Below, piece after piece: positions 12,891 to 27,800 of a DNA stretch of 64,000 nt; position 1 is the stretch's first letter; the number at the start of each line of letters is the position of its first letter. The stretch spans positions 73,228,413-73,292,412 of the forward strand of contig NC_054539.1 in NCBI RefSeq assembly GCF_017654505.1, read 5' to 3'. Source of the DNA: Polyodon spathula. Lineage: Eukaryota; Chordata; Actinopteri; Acipenseriformes; Polyodontidae. The translations under genes were made by a program, and so were the position numbers. Below the pieces are notes generated by a model that worked only from the letters and a program-made list of their open reading frames with translations, had not been told where the DNA came from and did no database searches.

Positions 12891-15800
12891 GTAGTAATAA
12901 TTGGTAATTCCTGAATGTACAAATCCATGTAATACCACAAGAAACAAATGCTCTTTTTTTTTCTTATTTTGCTCAATAGATTCACAGAACTTTATGTGGA
13001 AGAACTAGAAAACGAAGGAGATTTACGAATTCTAATCTCTGATTATCTGAAAGGATTGAATGTGAACAAGAACACAGTCCAAGGGATAATCAGGTAAGGA
13101 CTATGAGAGCTGCCCTGCAGTGGTGATTATTAAATCGCTGCCTGACAGAGCTTTCTTTGATATAAAGATTTATATTTTTAGTTTATTCCTTGATATTAAA
13201 GTTGTACCTGCTTGGCTTGATGTTTCTTATCTCTTTGTAAATAGCTTCTACTTGGCTGTGCGTAAAGAGGCTAACGCCAGGCTAGTGGATGGGACCGGAC
13301 ACAGGCCTCACTACAGCCTCCGAACACTGTGTAGAGCCTTGAGATTCGCAGCGGGCAATCCTTGTCACAGCATTCCACGCTCTCTGTATGAAGTATGTAG
13401 AATACTTTTGAATCTGTAATCTGTTCGGCAGCCGGTTATATGCCATGCTAATACATGTATACTGGAAACCACCATACAAAAACATGTTCAGTGATTTTTA
13501 TTGATTTTAAATCTTTTAATGAAATGCTTTTATGTAGAACAATTCAACACACAGAACCTGGCTATTGCTTTTTTCTTTTTTTCTTTAGGGATTCAGTTTG
13601 AGTTTTCTGACCCAGTTGGACCGAACCTCCCACCCTGTGGTCCAGAAGCTGATCTGTCTGCACATCTTGAATAAAAACACCAAGTGTCTCAAGCAGGTAT
13701 GTCTTGCCCATTTTCAGTTTAAGGAAAGACCACAGCTGGGTACAACCCCACAGCTTTGTATCATGGTTTTATTTCAAATTCCATTTCAAATTAATTGTAT
13801 CTTTACTGTAATAGATAACAAAAGCCTGTCCAAGTTCTGTTTTAAACTGAGCTTGCGTGCTGCAGGACTCGGTTGAATTATTTCGTCAATGTAGAATTGT
13901 TTTGTGAATTTCTTTCCCATTTGAAGCCCATCCCAGAACCCCCTGGTAAGAGGTGTATCCCAATGGAAGGCTATTGGATTGCGAGAGGAGAGATGGAGGC
14001 AGCGGTGGACAGTACCTACATCCTCACCCCGTCGGTGAAGCTCAACCTCAGAGACCTTGCCAGGGTTGTATCTGCTGGGTAAGTGTCTCAAGTTATTCTG
14101 TGTCTGCCTGTGTTTACCTGCACTCTTCAGCTGTCGCCATTATTACAAAATAATAACATGTTAGTCATTTAGTTCTGGTCAGTTCATTGCGTATCCAGCA
14201 GAGGAATATAATGAATAGTTTTCCGATTTTCTACTCGCTAACTTTTTTTTTTTTTTACTTTTCTGTAAAACTTGTAGGTCCCACCCGGTTTTGATTCAGG
14301 GAGAGACCTCTGTGGGTAAAACCAGTCTGATCAAGTGGCTGGCTGCTGCCACTGGAAACCAGTGTGTGCGAATCAACAACCACGAGCACACCGACATACA
14401 GGAGTACATTGGCTGCTACTCCTCTGATACGAGCGGGAAGCTGGTCTTCAGAGAAGGTAAACCTGAGCAACATATTTGAGGTCTTTTTTTTTTTTTTTAA
14501 ATTAACTTTGCTGTTAATAATGTTCTCAACCAGGGAATGCTTCCTCGTGTCAGTGTGATACCACTTAATACCTGCGGTCCTAGAATTTGTTCATTTGGTG
14601 CCTCCACCTTCCAGCTGTCATAATTATTGTGTTTGAAACCTCTTAATAGAAGCTTCAAAATGATACTAACATTATACATGGGGAAAAAATAGGACAGAAT
14701 GGAATCTTATGCAAACTCTGGGAGGAGGGTGTGTGGGAGTTCTTTTTTTTACATACGTAGGACACCTACTCCATAACGTGATTGTCTCATCAGCCCAGAT
14801 GCTGTAAACTCCTCCCTAAGACTGTGTCCAAGATTGAATGACCTGTAGATGAACAGTATAGAAAGTAGAAGACAGCATAGCAGACTGTGTAATAATCCGC
14901 ATTGGTCCTCCACGCAGGTGTTCTCATTGATGCCATGCGGAAGGGTTACTGGATCATCCTGGATGAGCTGAATCTGGCTCCTACAGACGTGCTGGAAGCT
15001 CTGAACAGACTGCTGGATGACAACCGGGAGCTCTTTATTACCGAAACGCAGGAAGTAGTCAAAGCTCATCCCAGGTTCATGCTGTTTGCCACCCAGAATC
15101 CCCCGGGCCTGTACGGAGGCAGAAAGGTATGCTGTATTTGGTGCTTTGTATCTGTATTGACCAAGGAAGAGAGTTCTGTGATGCTGCTTGTACTGATGCT
15201 TAGATCATCTCTTGATGATGATTGTTTACATTTTTAACACCTTTTTGTGACTACTTAGACAACTTCCATTCAAATTCAATCCAAGCTAGCACCTAACCGG
15301 ACAGTTCTTCTGCCGTTGAATCATTTCTTCAAACATTACTTTAAGCAAGCATACCACTGAACACTTAGCAAAGAAAGCATGACTTTGCTGCTGTGTGACT
15401 GTTCACCTCGGAGACCTGCTTGTTTTCTGGTGCTCTGTGGATGGGAGATGAAGCTCAAATAGAAGCGGCACTGTACCCAGATTCTTCTTCATTGCAGGTG
15501 CTATCGAGAGCCTTCAGGAACCGCTTTGTGGAGCTGCACTTTGATGAGCTGCCCAGTGGGGAGCTAGAGACCATTCTTCACAAGAGGTGCAGCCTGCCCC
15601 CCTCCTACTCCACCAAGCTTGTCAGAGTCATGCTGGAGCTGCAGGTAGCCCACTCTTGCTACAAGAAAAAAAATAAAAAATCTTTGTTTCAGGAAACCCT
15701 TGTTTCACTTTTTTTTTTTAAATTTAGTAGTTGCCAATTGTTTTTATTATTTTTTTCTCCCCAATTTGGAATAGTCAGTTCTTTTTTAGACTCTGCTCAC

Positions 15801-18800
15801 TGCTACCACCCTCGCACTGACTTGGGAGCGACGGAGACGAACTCACGCTATCCTCCGATGCGTGTGTCGTCAGCCGACTATTTCTTTTCACACTGCAGGC
15901 CCACCATGCAGCCACCTCCGAGCTACAGCGTCAACGCAGCTCTGGGCAGCTTACAGGCAAGCCTACAGGCACCTGGCCAGACTACAGGGGTTGCTGGTGT
16001 GCGGTGAGCTGAGGACACCCTGGTCGACCTAAGCCCTCCCCTCCCTGGGCGGCGCTCTGCCAATTATGCGCCGTTCCCTTGGGAACTCCCATCCACGGTC
16101 GGCAGTGGAATAAACTGGACACGCACTGGCGACATCCAGGCTATAGGGCACATCCTGCACTCCACATGGAGCGCCTTTACTGGATCCACCACTCGGGAGC
16201 CCCCATGTTTGTTTCACTTTTAACATCATTTTCTACAATGAAGTTGGTGCCAGCCCGCAGTGGTTTAGATTCAGATTCAGAAGTCAAACCCAGCAGTGCC
16301 ACCACCCTTAGCGGTTATATTTCTGTTTTAACACTGTTTTTTGTGATCGCACATTCTTAAAAGCTGTTTTGCAATTCAATTTGATCTGTTTTGTTTATTT
16401 TGGTATTGGTATGTAAACAGGCAGTCTGCATTTCATTTCCCCTCCTGTTCGTATTCAGTCACATCGAAGAGGCTCGACTGTGTTTGCTGGGAAGCATGGC
16501 TTCATCACCCTGAGAGATCTGTTCCGATGGGCTGAGCGCTACAGGCTGGCAGAGGAGAACCAGAGGGACTTTGACTGGCTTCAGCACCTCGCAAATGATG
16601 GTACTCAGCTCTGACAGTTCCTCCTTTAGAAAAGAATATCTACACATCTGCTGTATTGTTCTTAATCTGATTTTACTTTTCATTGTTGAAATTAGGGAAT
16701 CATTTAAATGTTTATATGATTCAAAAAAAAAAAAAAAAAAAAAAAAAAAACTGTATAATGGTGTATAATACACTTTGATTTGACTGCAGGTTTTATGCTG
16801 CTGGCTGGTCGAGTGAGGAAGCCAGAGGAAGCAACCATTATCCAGGGTGTCCTGGAGAAACATTTCAAAAAGAAACTGAACCCAGAAGCCCTCTTCTCTC
16901 AGGACAACGTCTCCAAGCAATTCTGTGAGTAAACTAGCAAGAAAAGAGCAAACACATTTCACCTGTGAAATTGTGTGTTTACAAGCTGTCTTCGATGACG
17001 TGTCCTTCCACAGGTAACCTCATGCCACATACTGCTGATTTGCCTGAAGAGTTCCGCCACATCGTGTGGACTCGTGGCATGCGAAGGCTTGCAGTTCTTG
17101 TTGGGCGAGCGCTGGACTTCGGCGAGCCTGTGCTGCTGGTGGGAGATACAGGGTAAATGCTGTTCAAATACATAGCTCTTCATTGTAATGCATTGCAATA
17201 CTTAACCCTGATGCAATTACAAAACCAACTTGTTTTGGTCGTTTAGCATTTTTTTGACACTTGCTCCTGAATGTAGCTAAAGGTAGATTTTTGTAGTTGA
17301 TCAAAGCCCACAGGTGTGATTAATCAAGTAATCTTTTAATCATTTAACTCCCCCTAATAAGCCAGTACCGGTCGTGGTCGACCTGACTCAATCTAGCTTT
17401 TTTTATTATTAATTTATTTTCCGTTAACAATGTCCGATAAGAGCAATTGACTCGAAACAAAACCTAAGCTGTGAACTCTGTCACATGATGAGAGGCTTAA
17501 CTTCAGACGATCGTATTTCCTGCTAGGATTACCACATACACGCACTGAAATGTCATTTGAAAGCAGAGTCTGTACTTTTAAACAAGCCGTATAGATGCCT
17601 GAGTAATATGCTCATACCCACCGGGCTGAGTGTAAAGAGTTAACTAAATATTTGCACGAGTACAATATAACGGGTCATTTTAGTAAAAATATGTTATCTG
17701 GCCAAAGAGTCAGGAACGTAACCCCAATTTATAACATTGTTCCTATGGGAAAATGTGCTTCGACTTACGACGCAACTTTTAGGAACCGATTGTGTCTTAA
17801 GTGCGAGGACTGCCTGTACAATAAGTTGCCTTCCTGTGACCCCCACTAGAGCCTTATTACCTGGGGTCATATTACTTATAACACAGGGGAGAATATTTCC
17901 ATTAAACCTGCAGTGCTGCCATGCAACAGGTCATGTACAAATGCTTGATCAGGTGGTCATTTAAACACGCTGTCGTTGTTTTGTCACAGGTGTGGTAAAA
18001 CAACTATTTGCCAGCTGTTTGCAGCTCTGGCCGGCCAAAAGTTTTATTCGTTGAACTGCCATCTGCACATGGAGACATCTGACTTCCTTGGAGGATTGAG
18101 ACCAGTTAGACATACAAGTGAAGACGAGGTGCGTCTAGAAAGCATTGTACTGTCAGTGCAACTGGGATTGTAACAAGGTCCATGCGTGAAACAGACCTGG
18201 TTCTGTGTGTTCCTGTGCTGCCACAGTCCTCTGCATACTGGAACTGAAAAATATTGTACTGTGTTTTATCCCCTTTGGGTCATACAACAGATAAAAACAA
18301 ACATGGATTTGTACATCAATAGATCGATTGGGTTTATCAAGGAAAACTGTTTAAGAATCAGACATGTATTCTAATGTATTCCCTTCACTATTAGCCAGTA
18401 TAATTCTTTATGGAATTGACTGTCTACAAACACAGGATTTAAACATGGTCACATTGGCAGATATTTAACTGCACGTATGTTTCATTTTGCTGGCCAGGAT
18501 AGCTTGCTGTCCAGACCAGGAAATGCCGGACACATGGTACTGGGGTTGAATGCGCTAGTGCGCGAGTTTTAATAATAAATAAGATTTAAACAAACAAAAC
18601 ACTTTTGTACAAAACAAAACGGCACGTTGGCCAAAACAAACAGACAATAAATGCTGTAAAATGCACTAAACCATACATTATAAGTAATAATACAAAATAC
18701 ACACATAGGCGGGGTGTACCCCATCGCAGGTATTTAGAACACACATCAAGTTTATGTGCATTTCTTGTGACTTGCTACCACTAATCCTTAATTGCGATTT

Positions 18801-21800
18801 CAGGAGGATGGTGAAAACACCAAGCTGTTTGAATGGCACGACGGCCCTCTTGTTTCAGCGATGAAGGAGGAAGGAGTCTTCCTGATGGATGAGATATCTT
18901 TGGCAGATGACTCTGTGCTGGAGAGACTAAACAGGTAAGTGAGAAAGAGCAGGCACAGTGTCAGACCAAAGCAGGCTTACCGGTATGTTTTTCTTTCACA
19001 CAAAAATCTGGTCTTTATTTACTGTGAAAATGTGCCCTTTCTCCACTGGCACATCCAGCCTGTGAGGGCTCGGTACAGTATGGGTACGGGTGGTTCTCCA
19101 ATGGCTGTTTGTCGAGCAGAGCAAGAACCAAACAATAAAACTCTGGCCTCTCAAGACATCTGAATTTGACTACGAGCCGAGCCAGGGCGGGTTTAAGGAT
19201 TTCCGTCATTACGCTTCATCAGACAGTACGCTGCTGAAAGAAAAACAACAAACAACATGCTGGGGAGCGAGTGTGATGAGAAAAGTACAGCCTTGGGGTG
19301 CTGAGGAAGTGCAGGCTCCAGTGTCTCTGTGGGCAAATAGAAGTGCTCACAAAGATCTGCAGTCATGTGTCAGAAATGAGAAAGTTTATGCCTGAATTTC
19401 TGACTATTTGAAACAAATGAAAATAAACCACGGATACGGCAACTTTAATTCACACACTCAAGAACACAATTCTACCAAATTTCTTATCCTTGACCTTTAT
19501 TGTATTAATAAAGAAAAAAAGCGAAAATAAAACAATTCTACATTTATTTACAAAAATAGTCAAACAAAATACTGTACAGCTGTATTATGCTCTCGTTGCG
19601 TTCGCGAAGCTTCTTTTTTTAAGCGCCCAAACAAAAAACAACTAGAAAAAAACAATAACTATCCTTAAACAGGATATCTCTGGCAAATAATATTTTTAAA
19701 ACCTTTTTTTCCCCTTCAACAGAACTAATTGACCTTTAGTAAGTCTATTTTATATCCAGTGAAATTTGGATTATAAAGATATTTCTAAATATATGTACAA
19801 AATATAGGGATACAAGATACAGCTGTACCGTTGGTCTGTTAGTTTTAGAACACCGTTTGCAAAAAGATGTGCAAGCAAATGGAGTTAATTAATAACAACC
19901 GCACCGTGAGGGCTCAGTACAGACCCGGCAAGGCTCAGTTGCTCACTGGAAAAGAGGCATTATTTACAGTACTATCGTTCAGTTGATAAAGTATCGAACA
20001 TTGACATGACCAGAAATAGAGCTGCATTAACTTGGCTTACAATAGTAAATAGCGAATAGTCTTGAAAGCTGTTGAAGCACATGTGACGTTGTCAGTGGTT
20101 CCATTGCTGTATGCTGGTGAATAGGCAGTTTTCTCTTCCTAATGACATGCAACATGTATATTGTTTAGTGTCCTTGAGACTGAAAAGACTCTGGTGTTGG
20201 CTGAAAAGGGCAGTGGAGACAACGATGATGTGGAACTCATCACTGCAGGAAAGCGATTCCGTATCCTAGCAACCATGAATCCAGGTGGAGACTTTGGGAA
20301 GAAGGAGGTAGGCTGTCCTGATGGAAACTCTGCCTTTAGAGTGAACACAGACCCTTTCTTTATCTCTCATTCATTCATATGTGTTTGTTTATGGCAGCTG
20401 TCACCTGCTCTGCGGAACAGGTTCACAGAGATCTGGTGCCCCCAGAGTAACAGTCGTGAGGACCTGGTCCAGATCATTGAACACAACCTCAGGCCGGGAA
20501 TCTCTCTGGGTGGAGGCCACCCTCAAGGTTAGCCCCTTTCTGTGGAAGCTGTCCGGTTCTGTTGCCCTGCCTGCCCTGTCTATTGTTATTGCTTTTAACA
20601 CAGAGCTTGTGATTATACTGTGTCTTCATGACCTGATGGATTGTAAAACATTAGTTTGGCTAACAAATTTAGGTAAACTAAAACTACATCTTAGCCCAGT
20701 TGATCACACCTATGCAACAAGCTGTAAAATGAAATAGTTCCTTCATTAGGTCAGTAATTTGCAAATATGAATAATTCAGCATTTTACTAGTTTGACCATC
20801 CAGAAAATTGTACATGTACTGTATGTGAGCTCTTAGTCAGACCTTGATAATAACCCGGATGTACCATTGTGGGCTTTTTGGGGGTTATTGTTTTGGCTTT
20901 TAATATGACAATGTTGTACATTTTCCTGGACTTGGCTGCCAAACACAATATAATTTGAAGCTGGATACATTGAATGTTTCCTATCTTGTTCCAGGTAAAG
21001 ACGTTGCAGACCTCATGCTAGACTTCATTGACTGGCTAATGGCTCAGGAGTTTGGGCGCCGGTGTATCCTGAGTGTGCGGGATATCCTGTCCTGGGTGCA
21101 CTTTCAGAACCTCATGACGGAGGCAGGAGGAGTGGAGTGCATGGAGGGGGGTGCAGTTGAGGGCTGTGCTTTGAGACTTGATCCTGTTACTGCATTCGTG
21201 CACGCAGCCTGCTTGGTATACATTGATGGAATTGGCTCAGGTAAGTCAAACTATGTTTTGTTTGGTATGGAATTTTCTTTCAGTATTGTAAAGGAGTCTT
21301 GACAGTAAAACACTATCATAAATGAAAATCTGATATTGGTCCTGTTCTGCCCTTCTTCCTACACTGGTCTTCTGAAGCAATATTTTGGCACAATTATTTT
21401 ACAGTAGAGCCTGTCATATCTGATTGAATGTGAAAATATCCTCTCTCCAGAGGGATATGTTTATACTACAATGTATTATTAACACCAGGGCATTATAAAT
21501 GAACTGAAGTACGGTACTGCACGTATACTGTACAAAGAAAACCAGTAATAGTGTTTGGCAATTTAGAAAAATTGCTTTCTAAAAAAAAATTCATTCTATG
21601 CAGAAGTAATCGGAGTGCGTGTTAACCCAAGACAGAAAGGGAGCGCACAAACAGACTTTGGAGGTCGGCGAAAGAAATCTTGTTTCAGCTTTTGAACCAT
21701 TGCTTTCTTGTTTTCTTTCAACTGGGCAGTTACGAGAAGTGACAGCATGGAAAAAAGGAAACAATTGCCCAGTGCAATGGAATCGATTCTGTCCTGCTAA

Positions 21801-24800
21801 GATCTAAATGTACTGTTTTAGACCCAAAATAAAATATGCATTGATCAGTACTGTTCAGTTGGTAGCAGCATGTGTAAATGACACATGGCAGAGGACCATA
21901 GAGGGTTTCGCGTCTTGCAGGAAAAGATGGAACAAGTAATGCCCACAGTTACCTTCTCTTATTTTAAACTCCCAGTGACCTGTATTATAGCCAATAAAGC
22001 AATGCTTTAAAACCACCCAAAACAGCCAAGTCGCACTCGGAAAGGAAATGAATTTCTGTGAATGTGTTCTGTGCACTGAATCGCCTGTGTGGTTTGTTGC
22101 AGGGACGACGTTCTGTGCTGCTGAAAACGCCCTGTCGACTCGGAGGTCATGTTTGAACTTCCTCTACAAGCAGCTCTCCAGAGTCACCGCTCTGGATGAA
22201 GTGAGAATGAACACCCTGAGGATTTATGAAACCAGTGTAGTCAGGAAGCCTCTATGGAGGGAGAACTATTTTGGCATACATCCATTTTATATACCTAAAG
22301 GTAGGTATTGCATGAAGATGGTGATAGTAGCTTGTACCTGCACAGGGATGGAATTAGACTCCTATTGCATAGCAGTTTCACCCATTCCAAATTTTTACTA
22401 CAAGCTCGATTAGCAACATTGTAGGTAACAAGCTCAGGCGTGTCTCATTAAACTCATAGTAAAGCCAGGAATGGATCGAAATGCTATGCAACAGGAGTCT
22501 TATTTCCACCCCTGCTGCAGCTAGGCTATTTTTATGTTGTTGCTTGCATATTTATGTATTTAATCAATATTGGAATGATAAGTTAAGGTCAAGACTAAAA
22601 TGTGGAACTGTTTTGCCTGATTACTGTCCTATGACTGGTAAAAGCCTTCTAGTTTTGTGTGAGACCCAAGACTCAGTAAAGGTTTATTAGACCTGATTAT
22701 CACCGCAGGGCTGCAGGTGTGTGTAATGTGCTTTCATATATATTTTGTGTTCTATATATTAGGTTCTCTCATTGAAACCAGCGACCTTACTAACTATGCC
22801 CTGAATGCTGGAACCACTGCAGTGAATGCACAGCGCCTGCTGCGTGCATTAAAGCAGAACAGACCTGTCTTACTGGAGGGATCCCCTGGGGTGGGCAAGA
22901 CCAGCTTAGTAGCAGCTTTGGCAAAGGCTTCAGGAAACCATCTTGTTCGAATTAACCTGTCCGAGCAAAGCGTAAGTGTTTTTAAAAACACATTCAGCAA
23001 TTTGTAATGCCGCTGCCATTTTGACAGGCTCATGGCCAGCCTTAGACTGGACAAGTCTTCCAGGATCTAGTTTCTGTATGTTAAGTTAATTCCTTTCTTG
23101 CAGGATGTGACTGATCTGTTTGGGACAGACTTGCCTGTTGAGGGAGGCAGGGGAGGAGAATTTGCTTGGCGTGACGGACCTCTACTGGCAGGCTTGAAGG
23201 CTGGGCACTGGATTGTGCTGGATGAGGTACTGTATGGGAGCAGCTTTCACTGTAGGGGCTAATGGCATTTACAAGTATTCTCTAATTGCAGTCTGTGTTT
23301 CTTAGTGCATCAGCAGAATAGAGTAACATGCATGTAATCATATTGTGCAAACATAATCTCAACTATATAACTTTAACATACATGTATACATCTAAACCCA
23401 TCCCTTCAGTGATAATTATTACCGAATAGGAATAGTATGCCAACGTAAGCTTTTGGTACCTTCTGAATGGTGTGTTTATGATACTTTGTGTATCACCTTG
23501 CATCAGAAGTGATCTGTTTCTATTTCTGCAAACTGGCCCTTTTTAAAACCAGCTCAACCACAGCACACTTTGCAGACTGCTAGAATGTGTTTTCTTGTCT
23601 CTGAAAATAACCCTCTTGAAATCGATAGAGTGAACTGCGTGGTTGGTTTCTGATGAGTTTGTCCCTGCAGCTGAATCTGGCCTCTCAGTCGGTGTTGGAG
23701 GGGCTGAACGCCTGCTTTGACCATCGTGCAGAGATCTACGTCCCAGAGCTTGGAATGAGCTTCCAGGTGCAACACGAGAAGACCAAGATATTTGGGTGCC
23801 AGAACCCCTTCACACAAGGAGGGGGCAGAAAGGGCCTGCCCAAGTCATTCCTCAACAGGTTCACACAGGCAAGTGGTGCTGGCTGCTGGTTCAAACTGCT
23901 GCTGATCCTCGAGTCGGTGCAGTGGATTTATTTAGCTATGGAGGTAGTGGGGTACAGCATACAGTCATACCACTGCAGACGTAGAGAAGTGGCTTGAATT
24001 GGGAGGTGCTTGTAAACAGAGCTGCTGTACCACGAGGGTGATGTGACAGACTCCAGAATCATTTTGTTTGAGCCAGAGCACTAAGTGCATTTTTTCTGGA
24101 CCCACACCCTATTTTGATTCAAGCAAAATAGTTAGGGAGTGCTGAAAGAGAGATAATGAAAAGCCCCCTCCTAGAATTTATAGCTGTAAGTGCTGTGTGT
24201 TGTCTGAATTGTTGGTGCTGTAGCATCTCTGTCTGTGTGATGGTAAAACATGTTCCTCTTGTCCAGGTTTATGTGGATCAGCTTTCAGTAGAAGACATGG
24301 AATTTATTGGGGACTCTCTCTTTCCTGACATAGACAAGCATATCATTGCAAAAATGGTGCAGTTTAACAACAAGGTAAGGAAGACAGTGGGGGGAACAGT
24401 GAATGGGGTTGGCTTGCATTTTTATTTCTGTATAATGCACTGCTTTTGATAAAAGATTTAAAGAAAATGCACACTTATGCATTTATGTTATGTTATGCAT
24501 TGTTATCCATGTGGGGCCATCTGGTGTGTTGATTTCATTGTTTTATTCTGTCAGGGCCATAGACTGTTGCTTATGCATGTTGGCACAGATATGGTAAATC
24601 GTCAAGCATGTTGATATGATGAGGCTGATGGATATGAAGCCTGTGTAGATCCCGGAGGAGCACTGTCCTGAACAAACTGTGAGGGGACTGCTGCTGTCAG
24701 AAACAAAATGCAGCTCCCATATTATCTGCTGTCTGAAACAAAATGCTGCTCCCATATTATCTGCTGTCTGAAACAAAATGCTGCTCCCATATTATCTGCT

Positions 24801-27800
24801 GTCTGAAACAAAATGCAGCTCCCATATTAATGCTGCTGCTTTTGACAATTCCTTTTTCAGCTTGTTCAGGATGTAATGGTGGAGAGAAAGTGGGGCCAGA
24901 GAGGAGGACCATGGGAGTTTAACCTGCGTGACCTTTTCCGATGGTGTCAGCTGATGCAAGCTGACCAGTCACCAGGGTTCTATGACCCCGGGCAGCATGT
25001 TGGGCTGGTGTACGCAGACAGGATGAGAACCCAGGCTGACAAAACTCAGGTGAGCTCAATGGTGGTAGAGCTTGCCAGTAGTCCTCCTTGAATTCATTAT
25101 TGTATCTTTATTTACATTGACAGGTATTCAGGTGTAAATACATATGAACTAACATATCATTTCTTTTTGGTTTTTAAATCCATTCTTAATTGGTATTTAG
25201 TATATCATAGAGTAAACATAATAATTCCAGTAAATCTTGCCTACAGTGCTATGCATTACCACATGACAGGTCTTGCATTTTCCTATATGAAGACACACAT
25301 TGTGATGTCATATAATATCATTTTATTTATTTATTTTTAATAGTTTCTCCCATTATCCATGTCCATTTGTGTCCTATACAGTGCACAAGATGACACAATG
25401 AGATGCGCTGGAATGTTGTGAAGTACTGCATTAGTTTAAAGCTTGATGTTGCTAACCTGGTTGTTTTCTATAGGAACTGTATGTTAATGCCTTTCTTTCA
25501 GGTACTGTCTCTGTGTAAGAGTGTTTTTGGAGAAGATTTCACCCCATATACTGGTTCAAGACAGTTTCACATCACTCCAGAGAATGTCCAGGCAAGTGAA
25601 TAATTTATTAGATTTTATACAGTACATTTCTGTTTCCACGTGTCCCGTGACACACATACATTTATACTTCTATATACAAAGTATCAGCAGCAGGAACCGG
25701 TAATGTTGGTGACAATACAGGCATGAAGATCCACGTTCACATTTTTATATATTATATAATATTATATATATATATAATATATATATAATATTATATATAT
25801 ATATAAAACAATAATTTTATTTATTTTTTATTATTGCATGTACAATAATAAATCTCAATTTGATATTCAGGTTGGTTTTTCTGTCCTGCCCCGCGGAGGC
25901 TGCACCACCTTTACTCCCAGCAGACCACTCTCCCTCCTCCACCGGACTCTGCAGCCTCTGGAGTCGGTGATGAAGTGCGTGGAGATGGGCTGGATGACCA
26001 TCCTGGTGGGCCCGTCGGCCAGTGGCAAGACCAGCCTGGTGCAGCTGCTTTCCCTACTGACGGGTCACAGGTTAAAGGTCATGGCCATGAACAGCGCCAT
26101 GGATACCACTGAGCTGCTGGGGGGATTCGAGCAGGTTTGGTTACTGTGTGTTTTTTTTTGTTTTGTTTTTTAAAACTCAAATATAATTATGGTTCTTTAT
26201 TAGACTGAGGAGCAGTCTTGGAATTAATTTACGGGAGATTCTACTAAAACAGAAAACAGTTATCCATGCGTTTTCATATGTAAAACGACATGACTGACAT
26301 TTTGGCAATGGCAGTTTTTTTTTGTTTTGTTTCAGGCCACAAAGATGGCTCCCTTTGGCTCTGCTTTTTAAACAGCTGTTGTTTTAAGAGGACCCTATAT
26401 GAAATTTATTTAATACATTCTATACTGTGCTTGTATTATGTGTAGCTTTGTAATGCCATTTTTAGTTTTGGTTCTTTGTTGGTATTTTAATATCTAAACC
26501 ACTTTGTGTTTTTTTCCCTCAGGTGGATATCATGCGTCCATGGCAACGTGTCCTGGATAGCGCAGCGTGTGCTGTTGCCATGGTGATGAGAAGAGGCCTG
26601 CTGTCTTCAGAGCTGGTGACTCAGGACACTGAGATCCTACTGCAGGCATGGAGCTCCGTAAGGAAGAGCTGCAAAGCTGTGCCCTGTGCCCGGGAGGGAG
26701 GGGGCATCAGCAGCGAGGCCATCAATAAACTGGAAGCCATGGTTGCACTGCTGCAGAAACTCAACTTGAAATTAAAGGTTTTTGCAGGTGGGTGTGCATG
26801 TCGTTATTTTAGCGTGACATGAAAAAAATGGTAATGAATACATGAAGTAATAATTGGTTTGCCTGCTACAGACTGATTGAATGATATGACCTGTACTGTG
26901 GTTTTGGGAAGCCAAATATTCTTTGTCTCAAAAGCACTGTGCTGTGCCTAAATGCTGTAACACAATTCTAGTATTAAACAGCAAGGGAATTCTGCTGTAC
27001 TGAAAGGAACATAGATTTAGTCTTGCTGTTGCAATGTTTTTGCAGATATGTCTCAGCTGGTAGCAGACTTCAAGCAGTTCAAACAGCAGTGGGCTCAGGC
27101 TATGGGTGGACACAGCCATGGCACCTTTGAGTGGATCGACGGGATGCTGGTGCAGGCTCTGCAGGCTGGAGACTGGCTGCTTATGGACAATGTCAACTTC
27201 TGCAGGTGGGTGGCAAACAAATGGTAGCTGGATAGATGTGCACATCTTCTGTTTGCCACATTTACCTATTATGGTTCGGGGTCTACCTAATTTGTGATTT
27301 TGCGTGAATCAGGCTAATATAGAGAGAGAAAAAAAAAAACACATTTAAATTAAGTACTGCACACCGCAAGTGATCGCAAACTACGTATCTTAATTCTGTA
27401 CATATTCCTTTGCCATCCTGTGTGCATTGCACTGAAGCAAAAAAAAAAAACTACCTCGCTATTTAGCTTCAGAATCTCACATTACTTGAAAGGCTACTAC
27501 AGAGGCTGCTGAACAGAACGTAAAACAAACAGATTTCAGAAAACAAACTTGAAAGTTAGTGCAGACAAAAAGTATTCCTGTCGGTTGTATCCAAGTTAAA
27601 TCAGTACTGCAGGTACAATCAAGCACAGCTACCTCACTTCAAACAACCTGCTGCTTCCTTTGTGCTTACTAACATGCTGCATATATGGGCTTTATTAAAG
27701 AATTTGCCGGATGGCCATAGGTAGCCGAGTTTTGGGGCTGTTTCTAATCGATTTCCACATCTGTATAATTTGACAAAGCTTTGCCTTACTCTTCCAACCA

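Noticed and set aside
15420..16007. 195-codon + strand frame starting upstream of exon 25
   Set aside because: Only 15498-15644 matches midasin. The 5' part is intron before a good acceptor and the 3' part runs through the donor GTAGCC into T-rich and SINE-like sequence.
16459..16962. Minus-strand frame of 167 codons over exons 26-27
   Set aside because: It is antisense to conserved midasin exons and crosses the poly(A) tract (read as poly-Phe). No similarity to a known protein.
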